A stretch of DNA of 47,067 bases from Planctomycetota bacterium (GCA_016178505.1 JACOTG010000117.1:1-47067); one strand, 5' to 3'; numbered from the stretch's first letter, positions 24,929-37,101 are shown. A program made the numbers and translations. Notes: a model not told the origin generated them from the sequence alone.

Positions 24929-26379
24929 TCTTGCGACCTCAAGAAGCTGTGGACGATGCGATCGAAGTCTGGCTCCATTCGGTCGAAATCCGCCTTCGGG
25001 ATGACGTCGCAGTGGAAGAAGCAGAGATAGTTGCCGAGCGAGAAGTAGACGGCCTTTCGGCGTCGCGCGAGGTCTCCCGGAAGCGACAGATCCCACACGA
25101 CTTCTTTTGCCGGCCGTCCGTCGACGACGACGTCACGCACCTCGCGGTAACGGGTGAGCGTTGGATCCACTCTCTTGAGTGACTTTTCGACCTCGTCGAG
25201 CACGTCGGCGAGCTGCGACTCGTTCATCGCGTACTTGACGTTTTCCGCACCGACGAGCACGTAGCTCTTGCCGTCGGGTGGATTGACATAGACCTGGAAC
25301 GCGAGATCGCTGCGCGCCGGTTGGAGCAACCAGCCTGTCGGAGCGGCGAACTGGCAACGCACTTCGCTCGATCGATAGATTCGACCGTCGACCGCGCCGG
25401 CCGGGCGGCAACACGGCGCCGTGATTCGAAAGCTGTTGACGACGCGCTCGAAGGCGTCGCGCTCGCGCTCGAACTGCTCGGGGGGAGTCGAATGGCACAC
25501 GATGGCGTACATGGCGCGCCCTTCGATGAACGTCAATCGCCACCGTTCGATTTGGCGCCCCTCGAACGTGCAGCGCAGCAGTGATTGGTAACCCTTCGCC
25601 GAACCGATCTCGATCGGACCCGAGCGGAGGAGCTGAAACTCGTTCGGGCAAAGGGACTGCAGCATGGCGTCGTCACCGGTCTGCACTTCCTTGGGATCGG
25701 TCTCGCGCGGAAGGTCGAGCCCGGCCAGGCAAATGAGAGATTCGGAAGACGGCTTCAATAGGAGCACCATGTCCGAGGTGAGGCCCTTCTTCTTCGGATC
25801 CAGGAAGAGCCAATCGGCCGGTCGGTCGACGTGGAAGCCCGCCTTCGTGCTTTCGAATGCGGGTGCGTGTGAGCGCTTGGCTGAATCGGATTCGATCTCG
25901 ATCTCGGTTCGAAGCTTCACGCGGCCGTCTTCCCGCGCGAGCACCCACAGATAGGTCGCGTCCGGCGCGAGCACGTCCGACTTGTCGCCGTGGAGATCGA
26001 AGTGCGCGTTCACGGTGAGCGCGGCGCAAGTTCGGTCTTCATCGAACGCGACCGGCTTCAGTGCGACCTGGATTTCCCGGTGTGTTTCGAAGAGGGCTCG
26101 AAATCGTTCCAGCGCCTTTTCGCGATCGACGCATCCGAGGTCGCCATCGTAATTCGAAGCGAGCAGAAATCCGTAGCGCTTCGCGTCCTTCCCGGCGAAG
26201 GCGGCTTCCATTTCCCGGCAGAAGGACGTGGCCTCGAGCGTTGTGATTCCGTTCGTCGGCGCGAGTGGCGAGGTCTGCCCCGGAGTGGCGTTCGGGAAAA
26301 CGACCACGGCGAATGCGATCTGCGTCAGCGCGACGAATGGTCGCATCGAACTCGTCGGGCGCGGCATCGTCGCATTCAT
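24925..26379 (-). CDS. Exported protein, NTF2-like plus two PsbP/DcrB-like domains
   Basis: A 484-residue protein with a signal peptide ending near residue 35. The first domain (about 45-165) has an NTF2/SnoaL-like pattern (FCREMEAAFAGKDAKRYGFL ... HFDLHGDKSDVLAPD). Two similar domains follow, each beginning with a phrase of the form F.V..P.DW (GFHVDRPADWLFL and RCQFAAPTGWLLQP) and ending with FERVVNSF or FDRIVHSF, as in PsbP/DcrB-like (DUF1795) domains. A Cys pair (APCCRPAG) lies between them. No catalytic residues are apparent. It sits third behind the sigma and anti-sigma genes, so its production is probably tied to that regulator. Confidence 0.6.
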   Translation of the reverse strand: MNATMPRPTSSMRPFVALTQIAFAVVVFPNATPGQTSPLAPTNGITTLEATSFCREMEAAFAGKDAKRYGFLLASNYDGDLGCVDREKALERFRALFETHREIQVALKPVAFDEDRTCAALTVNAHFDLHGDKSDVLAPDATYLWVLAREDGRVKLRTEIEIESDSAKRSHAPAFESTKAGFHVDRPADWLFLDPKKKGLTSDMVLLLKPSSESLICLAGLDLPRETDPKEVQTGDDAMLQSLCPNEFQLLRSGPIEIGSAKGYQSLLRCTFEGRQIERWRLTFIEGRAMYAIVCHSTPPEQFERERDAFERVVNSFRITAPCCRPAGAVDGRIYRSSEVRCQFAAPTGWLLQPARSDLAFQVYVNPPDGKSYVLVGAENVKYAMNESQLADVLDEVEKSLKRVDPTLTRYREVRDVVVDGRPAKEVVWDLSLPGDLARRRKAVYFSLGNYLCFFHCDVIPKADFDRMEPDFDRIVHSFLRSQE

Positions 26380-26398
26380 GAGCGTTTGTGAAGTGCGG

Positions 26399-27004
26399 TC
26401 ACTTCTTCTCGACGTCGGTGGACTGGCCGACTGGATTCTTGCGATTGATCACGGTGTTCGCGATGCGATAGATGTCCGGCTGAAAGAGGGGAAACCTCGG
26501 CTCACCGAGGACGCCGCCAGCGGCGGTTGCGTCGCCGGTGCTCGTGACGTGGCTCGGACCCGGCACCATGACGACGGGCGGATTGCCTCCATCGACGCCG
26601 CTCGGCGTCGGGCGAGCCGGCCGGATCAACACGAAGTTCAGCGAAACGGAAAGGACCAGAATGGCAGCGGCGGCGATTCCCATCGGCAGCGGAATCCGCA
26701 ACGTCGAGTGGAGCATCCCACGCACTCCCCACACCAGCGCTTGGAGGCGGAACGTTCCCCGGCGATTTCGCTCATGCTGTGCGACGCGCTCGATCACGGC
26801 TTCGACGAATCCCGCCGAGGGTGCCGGCGCGTCCCATCGGTCCAACACGCTCTCGAAGTCGGAGACGCGCGACTCGTACTCGCGGCAACGCTCGCAGTCT
26901 CCGATGTGGGCTGCGATCCCGCGCAGGCGATCTTCCGGCAGCTCGCGTTCGATGAAGAGATAGATCTCTCCTCGAACCGTTCCGCAGTCGATGATCTCGT
27001 TCAT
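26399..27004 (-). CDS. Anti-sigma factor with zinc-finger domain
   Basis: A 201-residue protein with the ZAS-type motif HIGDCERC (His33, Cys37, Cys40 region) in an N-terminal helical domain. A membrane helix (about 108-128, IPLPMGIAAAAILVLSVSLN) and an extracytoplasmic tail rich in Pro/Gly/Thr follow. Proteins of this type hold an ECF sigma factor inactive at the membrane and release it on an envelope signal. It begins 18 nt after the sigma-factor gene and has the same orientation. The signal is unknown. Confidence 0.85.
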   Translation of the reverse strand: MNEIIDCGTVRGEIYLFIERELPEDRLRGIAAHIGDCERCREYESRVSDFESVLDRWDAPAPSAGFVEAVIERVAQHERNRRGTFRLQALVWGVRGMLHSTLRIPLPMGIAAAAILVLSVSLNFVLIRPARPTPSGVDGGNPPVVMVPGPSHVTSTGDATAAGGVLGEPRFPLFQPDIYRIANTVINRKNPVGQSTDVEKK

Positions 27005-27022
27005 CGGGTGTTTCTCCCGTGT

Positions 27023-27607
27023 CTACCTTGCCTGGAGATAGTCGGTCAGCATGGACCGCAGGTTTTCCTTGGCGCGAAACACTCTCGACTTGACCGTGCC
27101 GACGGACGAATCCGTCATGCGCGCGATCTCGTCGTAGCTGAAGCTCTGATACTCGCGAAGGACGAATGCCGTTCTCTGCTCGACGGGAAGGCGCGCGACC
27201 GAGTGACCGATGCGATCTCCGAGCTCGCGAAAAAGAACTTCCGTTCCCGGTTCCGGCGCGTCATCTGGAAGTTGGCGTCGCGGCGCGCGATCGTCGTCGC
27301 GGCAGGCGTCGATGGACTCGAGCGGAAGTCTCTTCTTCCGCAGATGGTCGTAGCAGAGGTTTTTCACCGAGGTGAACAGCCACGTCGAGAACTTGACCCC
27401 ACGCTCGCCATCGAATCGGTCGAGTGATCGATAGATTTTCATGAAGAGGTCCTGTCCGAGATCCTCGACGTCTTCCGGAAAGTGGCCGCCGACGAGGCGA
27501 TAGATCGTCGAGAGAACCGGCGACTGATAAAAACGAACGATTTCGGCGAAAGCGGCCACGTCTCCTCGTTGTGCTCGACGAATCAATCCCGAGTCGATGT
27601 CTTTCAT
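27023..27607 (-). CDS. ECF-type RNA polymerase sigma factor
   Basis: A 194-residue sigma-70 family protein. Region 2 (about 20-90) contains FAEIVRFYQSPVLSTIYRLV, EDLGQDLFMKIYRSLDRFDG and FSTWLFTSVKNLCYDHLRKK. Region 4 (about 130-185) contains LPVEQRTAFVLREYQSFSY and the helix-turn-helix YDEIARMTDSSVGTVKSRVF. Regions 1 and 3 are absent, which defines the ECF group. The frame opens at 27739 but the MKDIDSGLIRRAQRGD start at 27607 matches the family. It heads an operon with its anti-sigma factor and two exported proteins, which suggests an envelope stress or surface-protein response. Confidence 0.9.
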   Translation of the reverse strand: MKDIDSGLIRRAQRGDVAAFAEIVRFYQSPVLSTIYRLVGGHFPEDVEDLGQDLFMKIYRSLDRFDGERGVKFSTWLFTSVKNLCYDHLRKKRLPLESIDACRDDDRAPRRQLPDDAPEPGTEVLFRELGDRIGHSVARLPVEQRTAFVLREYQSFSYDEIARMTDSSVGTVKSRVFRAKENLRSMLTDYLQAR

Positions 27608-28272
27608 CGGACGGCTGAAACCCCCGATCTTGCTTCGGGCACGAGCCCCGGACGGCCCGAAAGAGCCAGGTAGTACGACGTATGGGCAAAAGGGTTGCGA
27701 GGCCGCGATCATCCTAGGCGTCCGTGCTCCGGATCGCAAGGCGGTGACAGGTGCTGCGACGGAAGGTGTGCGTGGCGCTGCTCATTCCCCCGACTCGGCC
27801 TGCCCCGCGACGGTGCGGGTCGAATTCGCGTGATGTTATACTGGCGTGCGGTTGCTGGGCGTTCTCGGCGTTCTTTCACTCGTCAGGCCTGCATCGACGT
27901 ACCCGCCCTGGTTCGAAGCCTGCCGGATTCACGACGACGGTCGATGGGTGGCGATCATGCGCACGCGACGAACGAGAGACGAGCTTTCGTTGGCTTGCAG
28001 GGTCGTCTCGAATCGTGCCGAATCGACGCGCCGGCGATGAACCGGGCGAGTCGGTGGCGGGCCTCGTACGAAGGCCGGCGGCATGTTCGCCGACTCCTTG
28101 GCGGTTCGGCCGGGCACGCGATGCGCGCCACGAACCCGAGGATCGCGTTGAGCGAAGGGTGCGGTTCGAAATCTCGGCGAGGGGTTCACTTTCGAAACGA
28201 TATTTCCGATAAGCGCAGCGGCGAAGACTTCCTGGAATCGCGCGGTGCGGCGGACCTCGGAGGAGGGTACAG
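27608..28272. other. 665-nt region between sigma-factor operon and prkA
   Basis: A putative extended -10 promoter for prkA lies at 27834-27842, which would give a leader of more than 400 nt. Several open frames cross the region (for example 27751-28212 and 27846-28040 on +), but they are Arg/Ser/Pro-rich with no domain and look non-coding. TTTCGAAA occurs near 28190. The region ends in GGAGGAGGG before prkA. I see no riboswitch that I can name. Confidence 0.5.
27834..27842 (+). promoter_or_regulatory. Extended -10 promoter element upstream of prkA
   Basis: TGTTATACT combines a TGN extension with TATACT. No good -35 is present 16-18 nt upstream, as is common for extended -10 promoters. Confidence 0.35.
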
Positions 28273-30318
<2,046 letters not shown>

Positions 30319-30352
30319 CGGACAACCACCGCTTCGACCCGAGATCGAGACC

Positions 30353-31449
<1,097 letters not shown>

Positions 31450-31453
<4 letters not shown>

Positions 31454-32955
31454 ACCTCACTTCGGAGCTTCGCGAGCTGAAGGACGAGATCCGCGGTTAC
31501 GCGTCCGAGTTCGGTCTCGATTTCTTCGAGACGTTTTTCGAGCTGCTCGATTTCGACGAGCTGAACGAAGTTGCTGCGTTCGGCGGATTCCCGACGCGCT
31601 ACCCGCACTGGCGATTCGGCATGGAGTACGAGGAGCTCTCGAAGGGCTACAGCTACGGGTTGCAGAAGATCTACGAAATGGTGATCAACAACGACCCGTG
31701 CTACGCGTACCTGATGAACTGCAATGCCCTCGTCGATCAGAAGCTCGTGATCGCGCACGTCTACGCGCACAGCGACTTCTTCAAGAACAACCTGTGGTTC
31801 AGCAAGACCGATCGCAAGATGATGGACAAGATGGCGAATCACGGCACGAAAATTCGCCGGTACATCGAGAAGCTCGGGCACGAGAAGGTCGAGACTTTCA
31901 TCGACGTCTGTCTCACGCTCGAGAACCTCGTCGACTACCACGCGCCTTTCGTGAAACGACGCGACGACCGTCGTACTCGAGCTGGCGGCGAGGACGAGGA
32001 AGAAGCGGCGCTGCGTGCGGGCGTCGTTCGCCTGCGCAGCAAAGAGTACATGGATCGTTTCATCAACCCGCCCGAGTTCCTCGAGGCGCAGAAGCGACGC
32101 CTCGAAGACAAGATCCAGCGGAAGAGGCGATTCCCGGAGGACAAGCAGAAGGACGTCCTCGAGTTCCTGCTCGAGTACGCCCCGCTGCAGCGGTGGGAGC
32201 AGGAGATCCTCTCGATGATCCGCGAGGAGGCGTACTACTTTGCTCCGCAGGGAATGACGAAGATCATGAACGAAGGCTGGGCCACATACTGGCACTCCAC
32301 GTTGATGACTCAACGCATTCTCAAAGACTCGGAGCTCATCGATTACGCCGACCATCACTCGGGTACGCTGGGCACGCGACCCGGCGCGCTCAATCCCTAC
32401 AAGGTCGGGGTGGAGTTGTTCCGAGACATCGAGGACCGTTGGAACAAGGGCAAATTCGGGAAGGAATTCGACGAGTGCGACGACCTCGTTGCGAAGAAGA
32501 ATTGGAATCGCGATCTCGGCCTCGGTCGCCAGAAGATCTTCGAAGTCCGCAAGATCTACAACGACGTGTCGTTCATCGATACGTTCCTCAACGAGGACTT
32601 CTGCCGCGAGCAGAAGCTCTTCGTCTATCGATACAATCCCCGTTCGGGTCAGTACGAGATCGGCGACCGCGACTTCGCCAAGGTGAAGGAGCAGCTCCTA
32701 TATTCGCTCACTAACATGGGTCAGCCGTTCATCTACGTCACCGACGGCAACTACTCGAACCGTGGTGAGCTGTACCTGTGGCACAAGTGGGATGGCATCG
32801 ATCTCCGCTTCGATCAGGCGCTCGACACGTTGAAGGGAATCCACAGAATCTGGCAGCGCCCCGTTCACCTCGAGACGAAAGAAGAAGGACGCGGGCGGCT
32901 ACTGTCATTCGACGGGGAAAACACGTCGATCAAGGAGATCACGCCGACGCAGTAA
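31450..32955 (+). CDS. SpoVR family protein
   Basis: A 501-residue member of the SpoVR/YcgB family, the third component of the PrkA-YeaH-SpoVR module. Typical segments are [37 protein letters not shown], a central [30 protein letters not shown] and the C-terminal part [15 protein letters not shown]. In Bacillus SpoVR is needed for normal spore cortex; in non-sporulating bacteria its role is unclear. No other sporulation gene is in the window. It is coupled to the gene before it by a 4-nt overlap. Confidence 0.95.
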
Positions 32956-33005
32956 CTCTCCGATTGCGGCTCGAGGGCTCGAGAGGAAAGCGAGATTAGG
33001 GGGCC

Positions 33006-33740
33006 GTGTTTCCCATCAAGGACGACGTGCCTTCGCGTCGCTTTCCGGTCGTCACCGTTTCCTTGATTGCAGCGAACGTGGCGGTCTTCCTGTGGCAACT
33101 CGGCATGAGCCCACTCGCGGAAACCGCGTTCGTTCACCGGTTCGGAGTCGTTCCGGCCGCGGTGATGCAACTCCTGGGACGGGGAGCCGACACGCTTCCG
33201 GTCCAGTTCGAGTTCGGACCTCGCGCATTCTCGATCGATCTGCCCGTCGACTTCTATCACGTCGCACGATCGTTCTTCGCTTGTCTGTTCATTCACGGAG
33301 GGATCGCCCACCTCATCGGGAACATGTGGGTCTTCTGGATTTTCGGCGACAACGTCGAGGACCGAATGGGCCATGTGCGCTTTCTGGCGTTCTATCTCCT
33401 CAGTGGACTCGGTGCCTCGGTCGTGCATGTGGCGACGAACGCGAACTCGACGATCCCGACGATCGGTGCGAGCGGCGCGATCGCAGGGGTGCTCGGGGCC
33501 TACTTGGTCAGCTATCCTCGGGCGCGAATCATGACGCTGGTCCCAATCTTCTTTTTCGCGTCGTTCGTCGAGATCCCGTCATTCGTCTTCCTCGGGCTTT
33601 GGTTCTTGATTCAACTCTTGTCGAGTGCCGGTTCGGACGTCGGCGCCGGAGGCGTTGCTTGGTGGGCCCACGTCGGCGGATTCTTGCTGGGGATCGTGCT
33701 ACTGCCGGTCTTTCGACGACGCGTCCCGTCCGAGTCCTAG
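33006..33740 (+). CDS. Rhomboid family intramembrane serine protease
   Basis: The 244-residue protein has several membrane helices. It carries the catalytic Ser in GASGAIAG (Ser156), the His of AWWAHVGGF (His222), and the upstream FIHGGIAHLIGNM with the conserved His/Asn cluster. Rhomboids cut substrates within or near membrane helices. The first residues FPIKDDVPSRRFPVVT match the family start; the codon is GTG at 33006, preceded by AGGGGG. It begins 50 nt after spoVR and could belong to the same transcript. Its stop codon directly abuts the stop of the convergent PAP2 gene. Confidence 0.93.
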   Translation: MFPIKDDVPSRRFPVVTVSLIAANVAVFLWQLGMSPLAETAFVHRFGVVPAAVMQLLGRGADTLPVQFEFGPRAFSIDLPVDFYHVARSFFACLFIHGGIAHLIGNMWVFWIFGDNVEDRMGHVRFLAFYLLSGLGASVVHVATNANSTIPTIGASGAIAGVLGAYLVSYPRARIMTLVPIFFFASFVEIPSFVFLGLWFLIQLLSSAGSDVGAGGVAWWAHVGGFLLGIVLLPVFRRRVPSES

Positions 33741-34595
33741 TCACCCGACGGCGTCGTGGGCACGCATTCGCTTTTCGATCGGGCGGAGTGCGAGCAGGAC
33801 GCCGATCGCAAACACGACGGCTGCAACCAAGTCGATTCCGTAGTGATACCGGAGATAGATCGTCGATACGACGAGCAGAGTGATCGGAGCGACGAGAATC
33901 GAAAAGGCGATTCGATCGAATCGCCACGCGAGCCACAATACGAGGAGCGACACCTCCGTGTGTCCGCTCGGAAAGCAATCGAAGACGATGTTCTCGAGGT
34001 TTTCTAGTGTTCGCCGAATCGACTCCGCCGCAAGGACGCCGACGAGAGGTTCGCCGTGTGGCAGGATCTTGTCGGGAGACCGCGCCGGAAGGACGAAGTA
34101 TCCGAGATACGACGAGTAGAATCCGAGGATCACCGCGACGACGCTCACATCGAGCTGGAGCCAACGCCGAGTCGCGATCAAGCGAGCCGCAAGTACGGTC
34201 GGGATGAAGTAGAAGCTGGCGTAGATCCACTGCAGGATCTCCGTGAGCCACGGAGTTTGAAGTTTCTCAGCCCACTGCGTCGGGTTCGTCCCGAACAACC
34301 ATTGATCGGCGCGGATCAGCAGCGGCTCGGCCGAAATCGGCCGCAGGTACGGAATGATCCAACCAAGTTCGGTGAACGCAATTGGGACCAAGGCAAGCGT
34401 GAGGACGAAGCGCAAGATCGCGCCGCGAGATTCGCGGACGTGGCGCGTGGTCGCTGCGACGGCGAACGACAAAGCGATGGCTCCGACGTTCAGGCCGAGC
34501 GTTACGAGGGGATGCGGCACGCGCTGGAAGCCGACGGCGACCGTTGCCGACAAGAAAACGAAGAACGAAACGTGCAAGACGAGCGATGGATGCAT
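33741..34595 (-). CDS. PAP2-superfamily membrane protein (PAP2_3/AUR1-like)
   Basis: A 284-residue multi-spanning protein with the PAP2 phosphatase/transferase signatures FPSGHTEVSLLVLW (about 208-221) and RYHYGIDLVAA; the first PAP2 motif (KxxxxxxRP) is not obvious. The preceding part (LRPISAEPLLIRADQWLFG, then a helix WIYASFYFIP) resembles the PAP2_3 subgroup, which includes fungal inositol-phosphorylceramide synthase AUR1. Since it follows an SPT-like gene and a YghO-type acyltransferase gene, a lipid head-group transferase or lipid phosphatase is likely. That is inference. The ATG at 34595 is chosen because the frame upstream lies inside the previous gene and the hydrophobic part starts here. 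Confidence 0.75.
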   Translation of the reverse strand: MHPSLVLHVSFFVFLSATVAVGFQRVPHPLVTLGLNVGAIALSFAVAATTRHVRESRGAILRFVLTLALVPIAFTELGWIIPYLRPISAEPLLIRADQWLFGTNPTQWAEKLQTPWLTEILQWIYASFYFIPTVLAARLIATRRWLQLDVSVVAVILGFYSSYLGYFVLPARSPDKILPHGEPLVGVLAAESIRRTLENLENIVFDCFPSGHTEVSLLVLWLAWRFDRIAFSILVAPITLLVVSTIYLRYHYGIDLVAAVVFAIGVLLALRPIEKRMRAHDAVG

Positions 34596-34629
34596 CTCGA
34601 TCCAGCGCCGCGTGCCGTGCGGCGCCGGC

Positions 34630-35802
34630 TCACACGATGCTCTTGCGGTAGATGCGGTAGACCTTGTACGCACGGCCTCCAGCCTTGACGATCGTGCGAT
34701 TCGTCGCGTGGTTGTCCTCGAGCACCCAGGAGAGTTCGCCGCGCCGAATGCCCGCTCGTGCGGCACGTTGATGGACTTCGCGCAGGAGCAAGGACTCCAG
34801 CCCGCGCTTCCGATACTCACGGACGACGCCGAGCATGATCACACGAGCCGTCTTCACGCGGCGCAAACCGAAGACGAGTCGCGCGATCGCGAGCGGCGTG
34901 AGGCGACCTCGGAGGTGGATCAGGATCTCGTTCACATCGGGAATCGCAAGGACGAACCCGACGGCGTTCCACGAATCGTCGCCACGAGCTTCGACGAAGC
35001 AAGCAAGTCGCGGATCGAGGATGGATTTCAAGCTCGCGGCTCGCCACCGAAACTCGTCGTCCTCGAGCGGCACGAACCCCCAATTGTCGTCCCACGCCGA
35101 GTTGTATATTCGCCGGACGGTTTCGACCTCACGCTGGAATCGCTTGGTTTCGATCTCGCGAACCCGAAACGCACCGCTCGCTTCGATCGTCTCCGAGATG
35201 CGAACGATCGCGGGTCGCATTGCCTGATTCGTGATGAATTCGTACGCGATCAAGTCCCGTTCCTTGCAGTATCCGCACGCCTCGATGAGCGCGGGGTAGT
35301 GGGCCGGATTGTAGGGCATCATCACGACGGGCGGAGAATCGAAGCCCTGCACCAGGACGCCGCATTCGTCATGCATCGACGGACTCACGGGCCCTCGAAT
35401 AAACCTCGCGCCCCGCTCGCCAACCCAATGCTCGGCATGGCCCAAGAGCGCCGCCGCGCAATGGGGGTCGTCGATGGATTCGAAAAAACCGAAGAATCCT
35501 GCCGATTCGCCGCGGTGCTCGTCATGCCGACGATCCACTATCGCGGCGATGCGCCCACTCGTTTTCCGGCCACGCTCCGAGACGAAGATCGCCATTTCCG
35601 AATGAGCGAACCACGGGTTGCGGGACGTGTCGAAGAGTCGTCGCTGCTCGACACGCAGCGGCGCGACGAAGTTCGGATCGGCGCGATACAGCAGCGGCGC
35701 GACGCCAAGAAACCGCTCGCGATGAGAGCGACGTCGGATGTCGAGAGGAATGACGTCGTCTACGCCAGCGGCGCGGGTTGGGATCGGCGACGATGTGCTC
35801 AT
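34630..35802 (-). CDS. YghO-type GNAT acyltransferase, candidate ceramide synthase
   Basis: A 390-residue protein. The N-terminal half carries the marks of the YghO-like GNAT family: VAPLLYRADPNFVAPL, RNPWFAHSEMAIFV, GRIAAIVDRRHDEHRGE, GFFGFFESIDD and RGPVSPSMHDECGVLVQGFD. The second half has VVREYRKRGLESLLLREVH, like the GNAT acyl-CoA loop, and SWVLEDNHATNRTIVKAGGR. Homologues are often encoded beside serine palmitoyltransferase, and a GNAT-type enzyme acts as ceramide synthase in Caulobacter. I infer N-acylation of a long-chain base. It starts 31 nt after the SPT-like gene; GTG 35829 is an alternative start. The PAP2 gene follows by 34 nt. Confidence 0.75.
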   Translation of the reverse strand: MSTSSPIPTRAAGVDDVIPLDIRRRSHRERFLGVAPLLYRADPNFVAPLRVEQRRLFDTSRNPWFAHSEMAIFVSERGRKTSGRIAAIVDRRHDEHRGESAGFFGFFESIDDPHCAAALLGHAEHWVGERGARFIRGPVSPSMHDECGVLVQGFDSPPVVMMPYNPAHYPALIEACGYCKERDLIAYEFITNQAMRPAIVRISETIEASGAFRVREIETKRFQREVETVRRIYNSAWDDNWGFVPLEDDEFRWRAASLKSILDPRLACFVEARGDDSWNAVGFVLAIPDVNEILIHLRGRLTPLAIARLVFGLRRVKTARVIMLGVVREYRKRGLESLLLREVHQRAARAGIRRGELSWVLEDNHATNRTIVKAGGRAYKVYRIYRKSIV

Positions 35803-35833
35803 GCGGTCGCGTGCCCGATGGAGTCGCACAGCC

Positions 35834-37015
35834 TCAAATGAGGCCGAACTCTTTTCCGAGCTTCTCGAACACTTCGAGCACGCGATCGAGCTGTTCGTCG
35901 GTGTGTGCGGCCATGTAGCTCGTGCGAATCAAGTCTCGGTTCGGCGGTACGGCCGGAGTCGTAACCGGGTTCGCAAAGATGCCGCACTCGAACAGTCGCT
36001 TCCAGAACTGGAACGTCTTCAACTGATCGCCGATGACGATGGGAATGATCGGGGTCTGCGTGCCCGCGGTGTCGAAGCCCATGCGATCGAACTCGCTCTT
36101 CATTCGACGGGCGATTTGCCAGAGTCGCTTTCGCCGCTCCGGTTCGTTTTCCAGGATTTCGAGGGCCGCAAGCACGGCGGCGACCGAAGCCGGCGGGATG
36201 CTCGCGCTGAAAATGAGCGCGCGTGCGTGATGCTTGATGTAATGCAGAACTTCACGTTTTCCAGCAATGAAGCCGCCGAGCGACGCGAACGATTTGCTGA
36301 ACGTGCCCATGACGATGTCGATGGAATCTTCGACGCCGAAGTACTCGACCGCGCCGCGGCCGCTGTCGCCGAGAACGCCGATCGAATGAGCCTCGTCGAC
36401 GAGGACGTTAGCGCCGAATCGTTTTGCGAGCTCTGCGATCGCGGGCAAGTTTGCGATGTCCCCGCACATGCTGAACACGCCGTCCACGACGACGAGCTTC
36501 CCTACGTCCGTCGGCGACTGCGAGAGCAGCCGCTCCAGGTCTTCCATGTCGTTGTGCTTGAACTTCTTTATGTCGCCGAACGAAAGGCGGCATCCATCGA
36601 TGATGCTGGCGTGATTCTCACGATCGCAGAAGATCTCTTCTCCCTTGCCGACGAGCGTCGAGATCGTTCCCAGGTTCGTTTGGAATCCGGTCGAAAAAGT
36701 GAGCGCGGATTCGCGACGCATGAAATGCGCGAGTCGCTCCTCGAGTTGCTCGTGCAGGTCGAGGGTGCCATTGAGGAAACGGGACCCGGTGCAACCGCTG
36801 CCGTACCTATCGATCGCTCGTCTTGCCGCTTCTTTTACTTTGGGATGGTGAGTCAGCCCGAGATAGTTGTTCGAGCCGATCATGATCAAGCGGCGACCGT
36901 CGATCGACACCTCGGAGCAGCTGTTTTCGGCGATGGGGTGAAAGTACGGATAGAGCTGTTCCGCCATCAGCTCCCGAGCCCGCGTGAACTTTCGGCACTT
37001 GTCGAACAGAGCCAA
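35834..37015 (-). CDS. Serine palmitoyltransferase-like alpha-oxoamine synthase
   Basis: A 393-residue PLP enzyme that condenses an amino acid with an acyl-CoA or acyl-ACP, releasing CO2. Visible are LYPYFHPIAENSCSEVSIDG, MIGSNNYLGLTHHP, the His of CDRENHASIIDGC (stacks on PLP), DEAHSIGVLG, the Schiff-base Lys in GTFSKSFASLGGF (about Lys241) and TPIIPIVIG. The NNYLGLT/ENHAS pattern and the LFDKCRKFTRA start favour serine palmitoyltransferase over BioF or Kbl; no biotin gene is nearby. I use TTG 37015, with AAGGGA upstream and the family-like N-terminus; GTG 37048 also fits. It is the first gene of the proposed sphingolipid cassette. Confidence 0.85.
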   Translation of the reverse strand: MALFDKCRKFTRARELMAEQLYPYFHPIAENSCSEVSIDGRRLIMIGSNNYLGLTHHPKVKEAARRAIDRYGSGCTGSRFLNGTLDLHEQLEERLAHFMRRESALTFSTGFQTNLGTISTLVGKGEEIFCDRENHASIIDGCRLSFGDIKKFKHNDMEDLERLLSQSPTDVGKLVVVDGVFSMCGDIANLPAIAELAKRFGANVLVDEAHSIGVLGDSGRGAVEYFGVEDSIDIVMGTFSKSFASLGGFIAGKREVLHYIKHHARALIFSASIPPASVAAVLAALEILENEPERRKRLWQIARRMKSEFDRMGFDTAGTQTPIIPIVIGDQLKTFQFWKRLFECGIFANPVTTPAVPPNRDLIRTSYMAAHTDEQLDRVLEVFEKLGKEFGLI

Positions 37016-37072
37016 TGAGGTTCCCTTTGTTGCTCCGAGGCGGTCCACCCAACGGCGCCAAAGCGAGGCGGT

Positions 37073-37101
37073 ACGTTAAACTTGACCCGTTGGGGTGTCA
37101 A
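37073..37101 (-). promoter_or_regulatory. Promoter of the SPT-like cassette
   Basis: On the minus strand: TTGACA (37101-37096), 17-nt spacer, TAACGT (37078-37073). A perfect -35 with a poor -10. Confidence 0.45.

Noticed and set aside
27842..27857. Sigma-54-like promoter (TGGCGTG...TTGCT) before prkA
   Set aside because: The spacing between GG and GC is one base short of the required ten, so it should not be recognised.
27846..28040. Small ORF starting GTG 27846 with a hydrophobic N-terminus
   Set aside because: The rest is Arg/Ser/Thr-rich without family features and it has no ribosome binding site; similar shadow ORFs overlap it in other frames.
35834..37015. Annotation as BioF or Kbl
   Set aside because: The motifs fit the whole family, but N-terminal LFDKC, the ENHAS and NNYLGLT pattern and the GNAT/PAP2 neighbours favour serine palmitoyltransferase. 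Phylogeny would decide.
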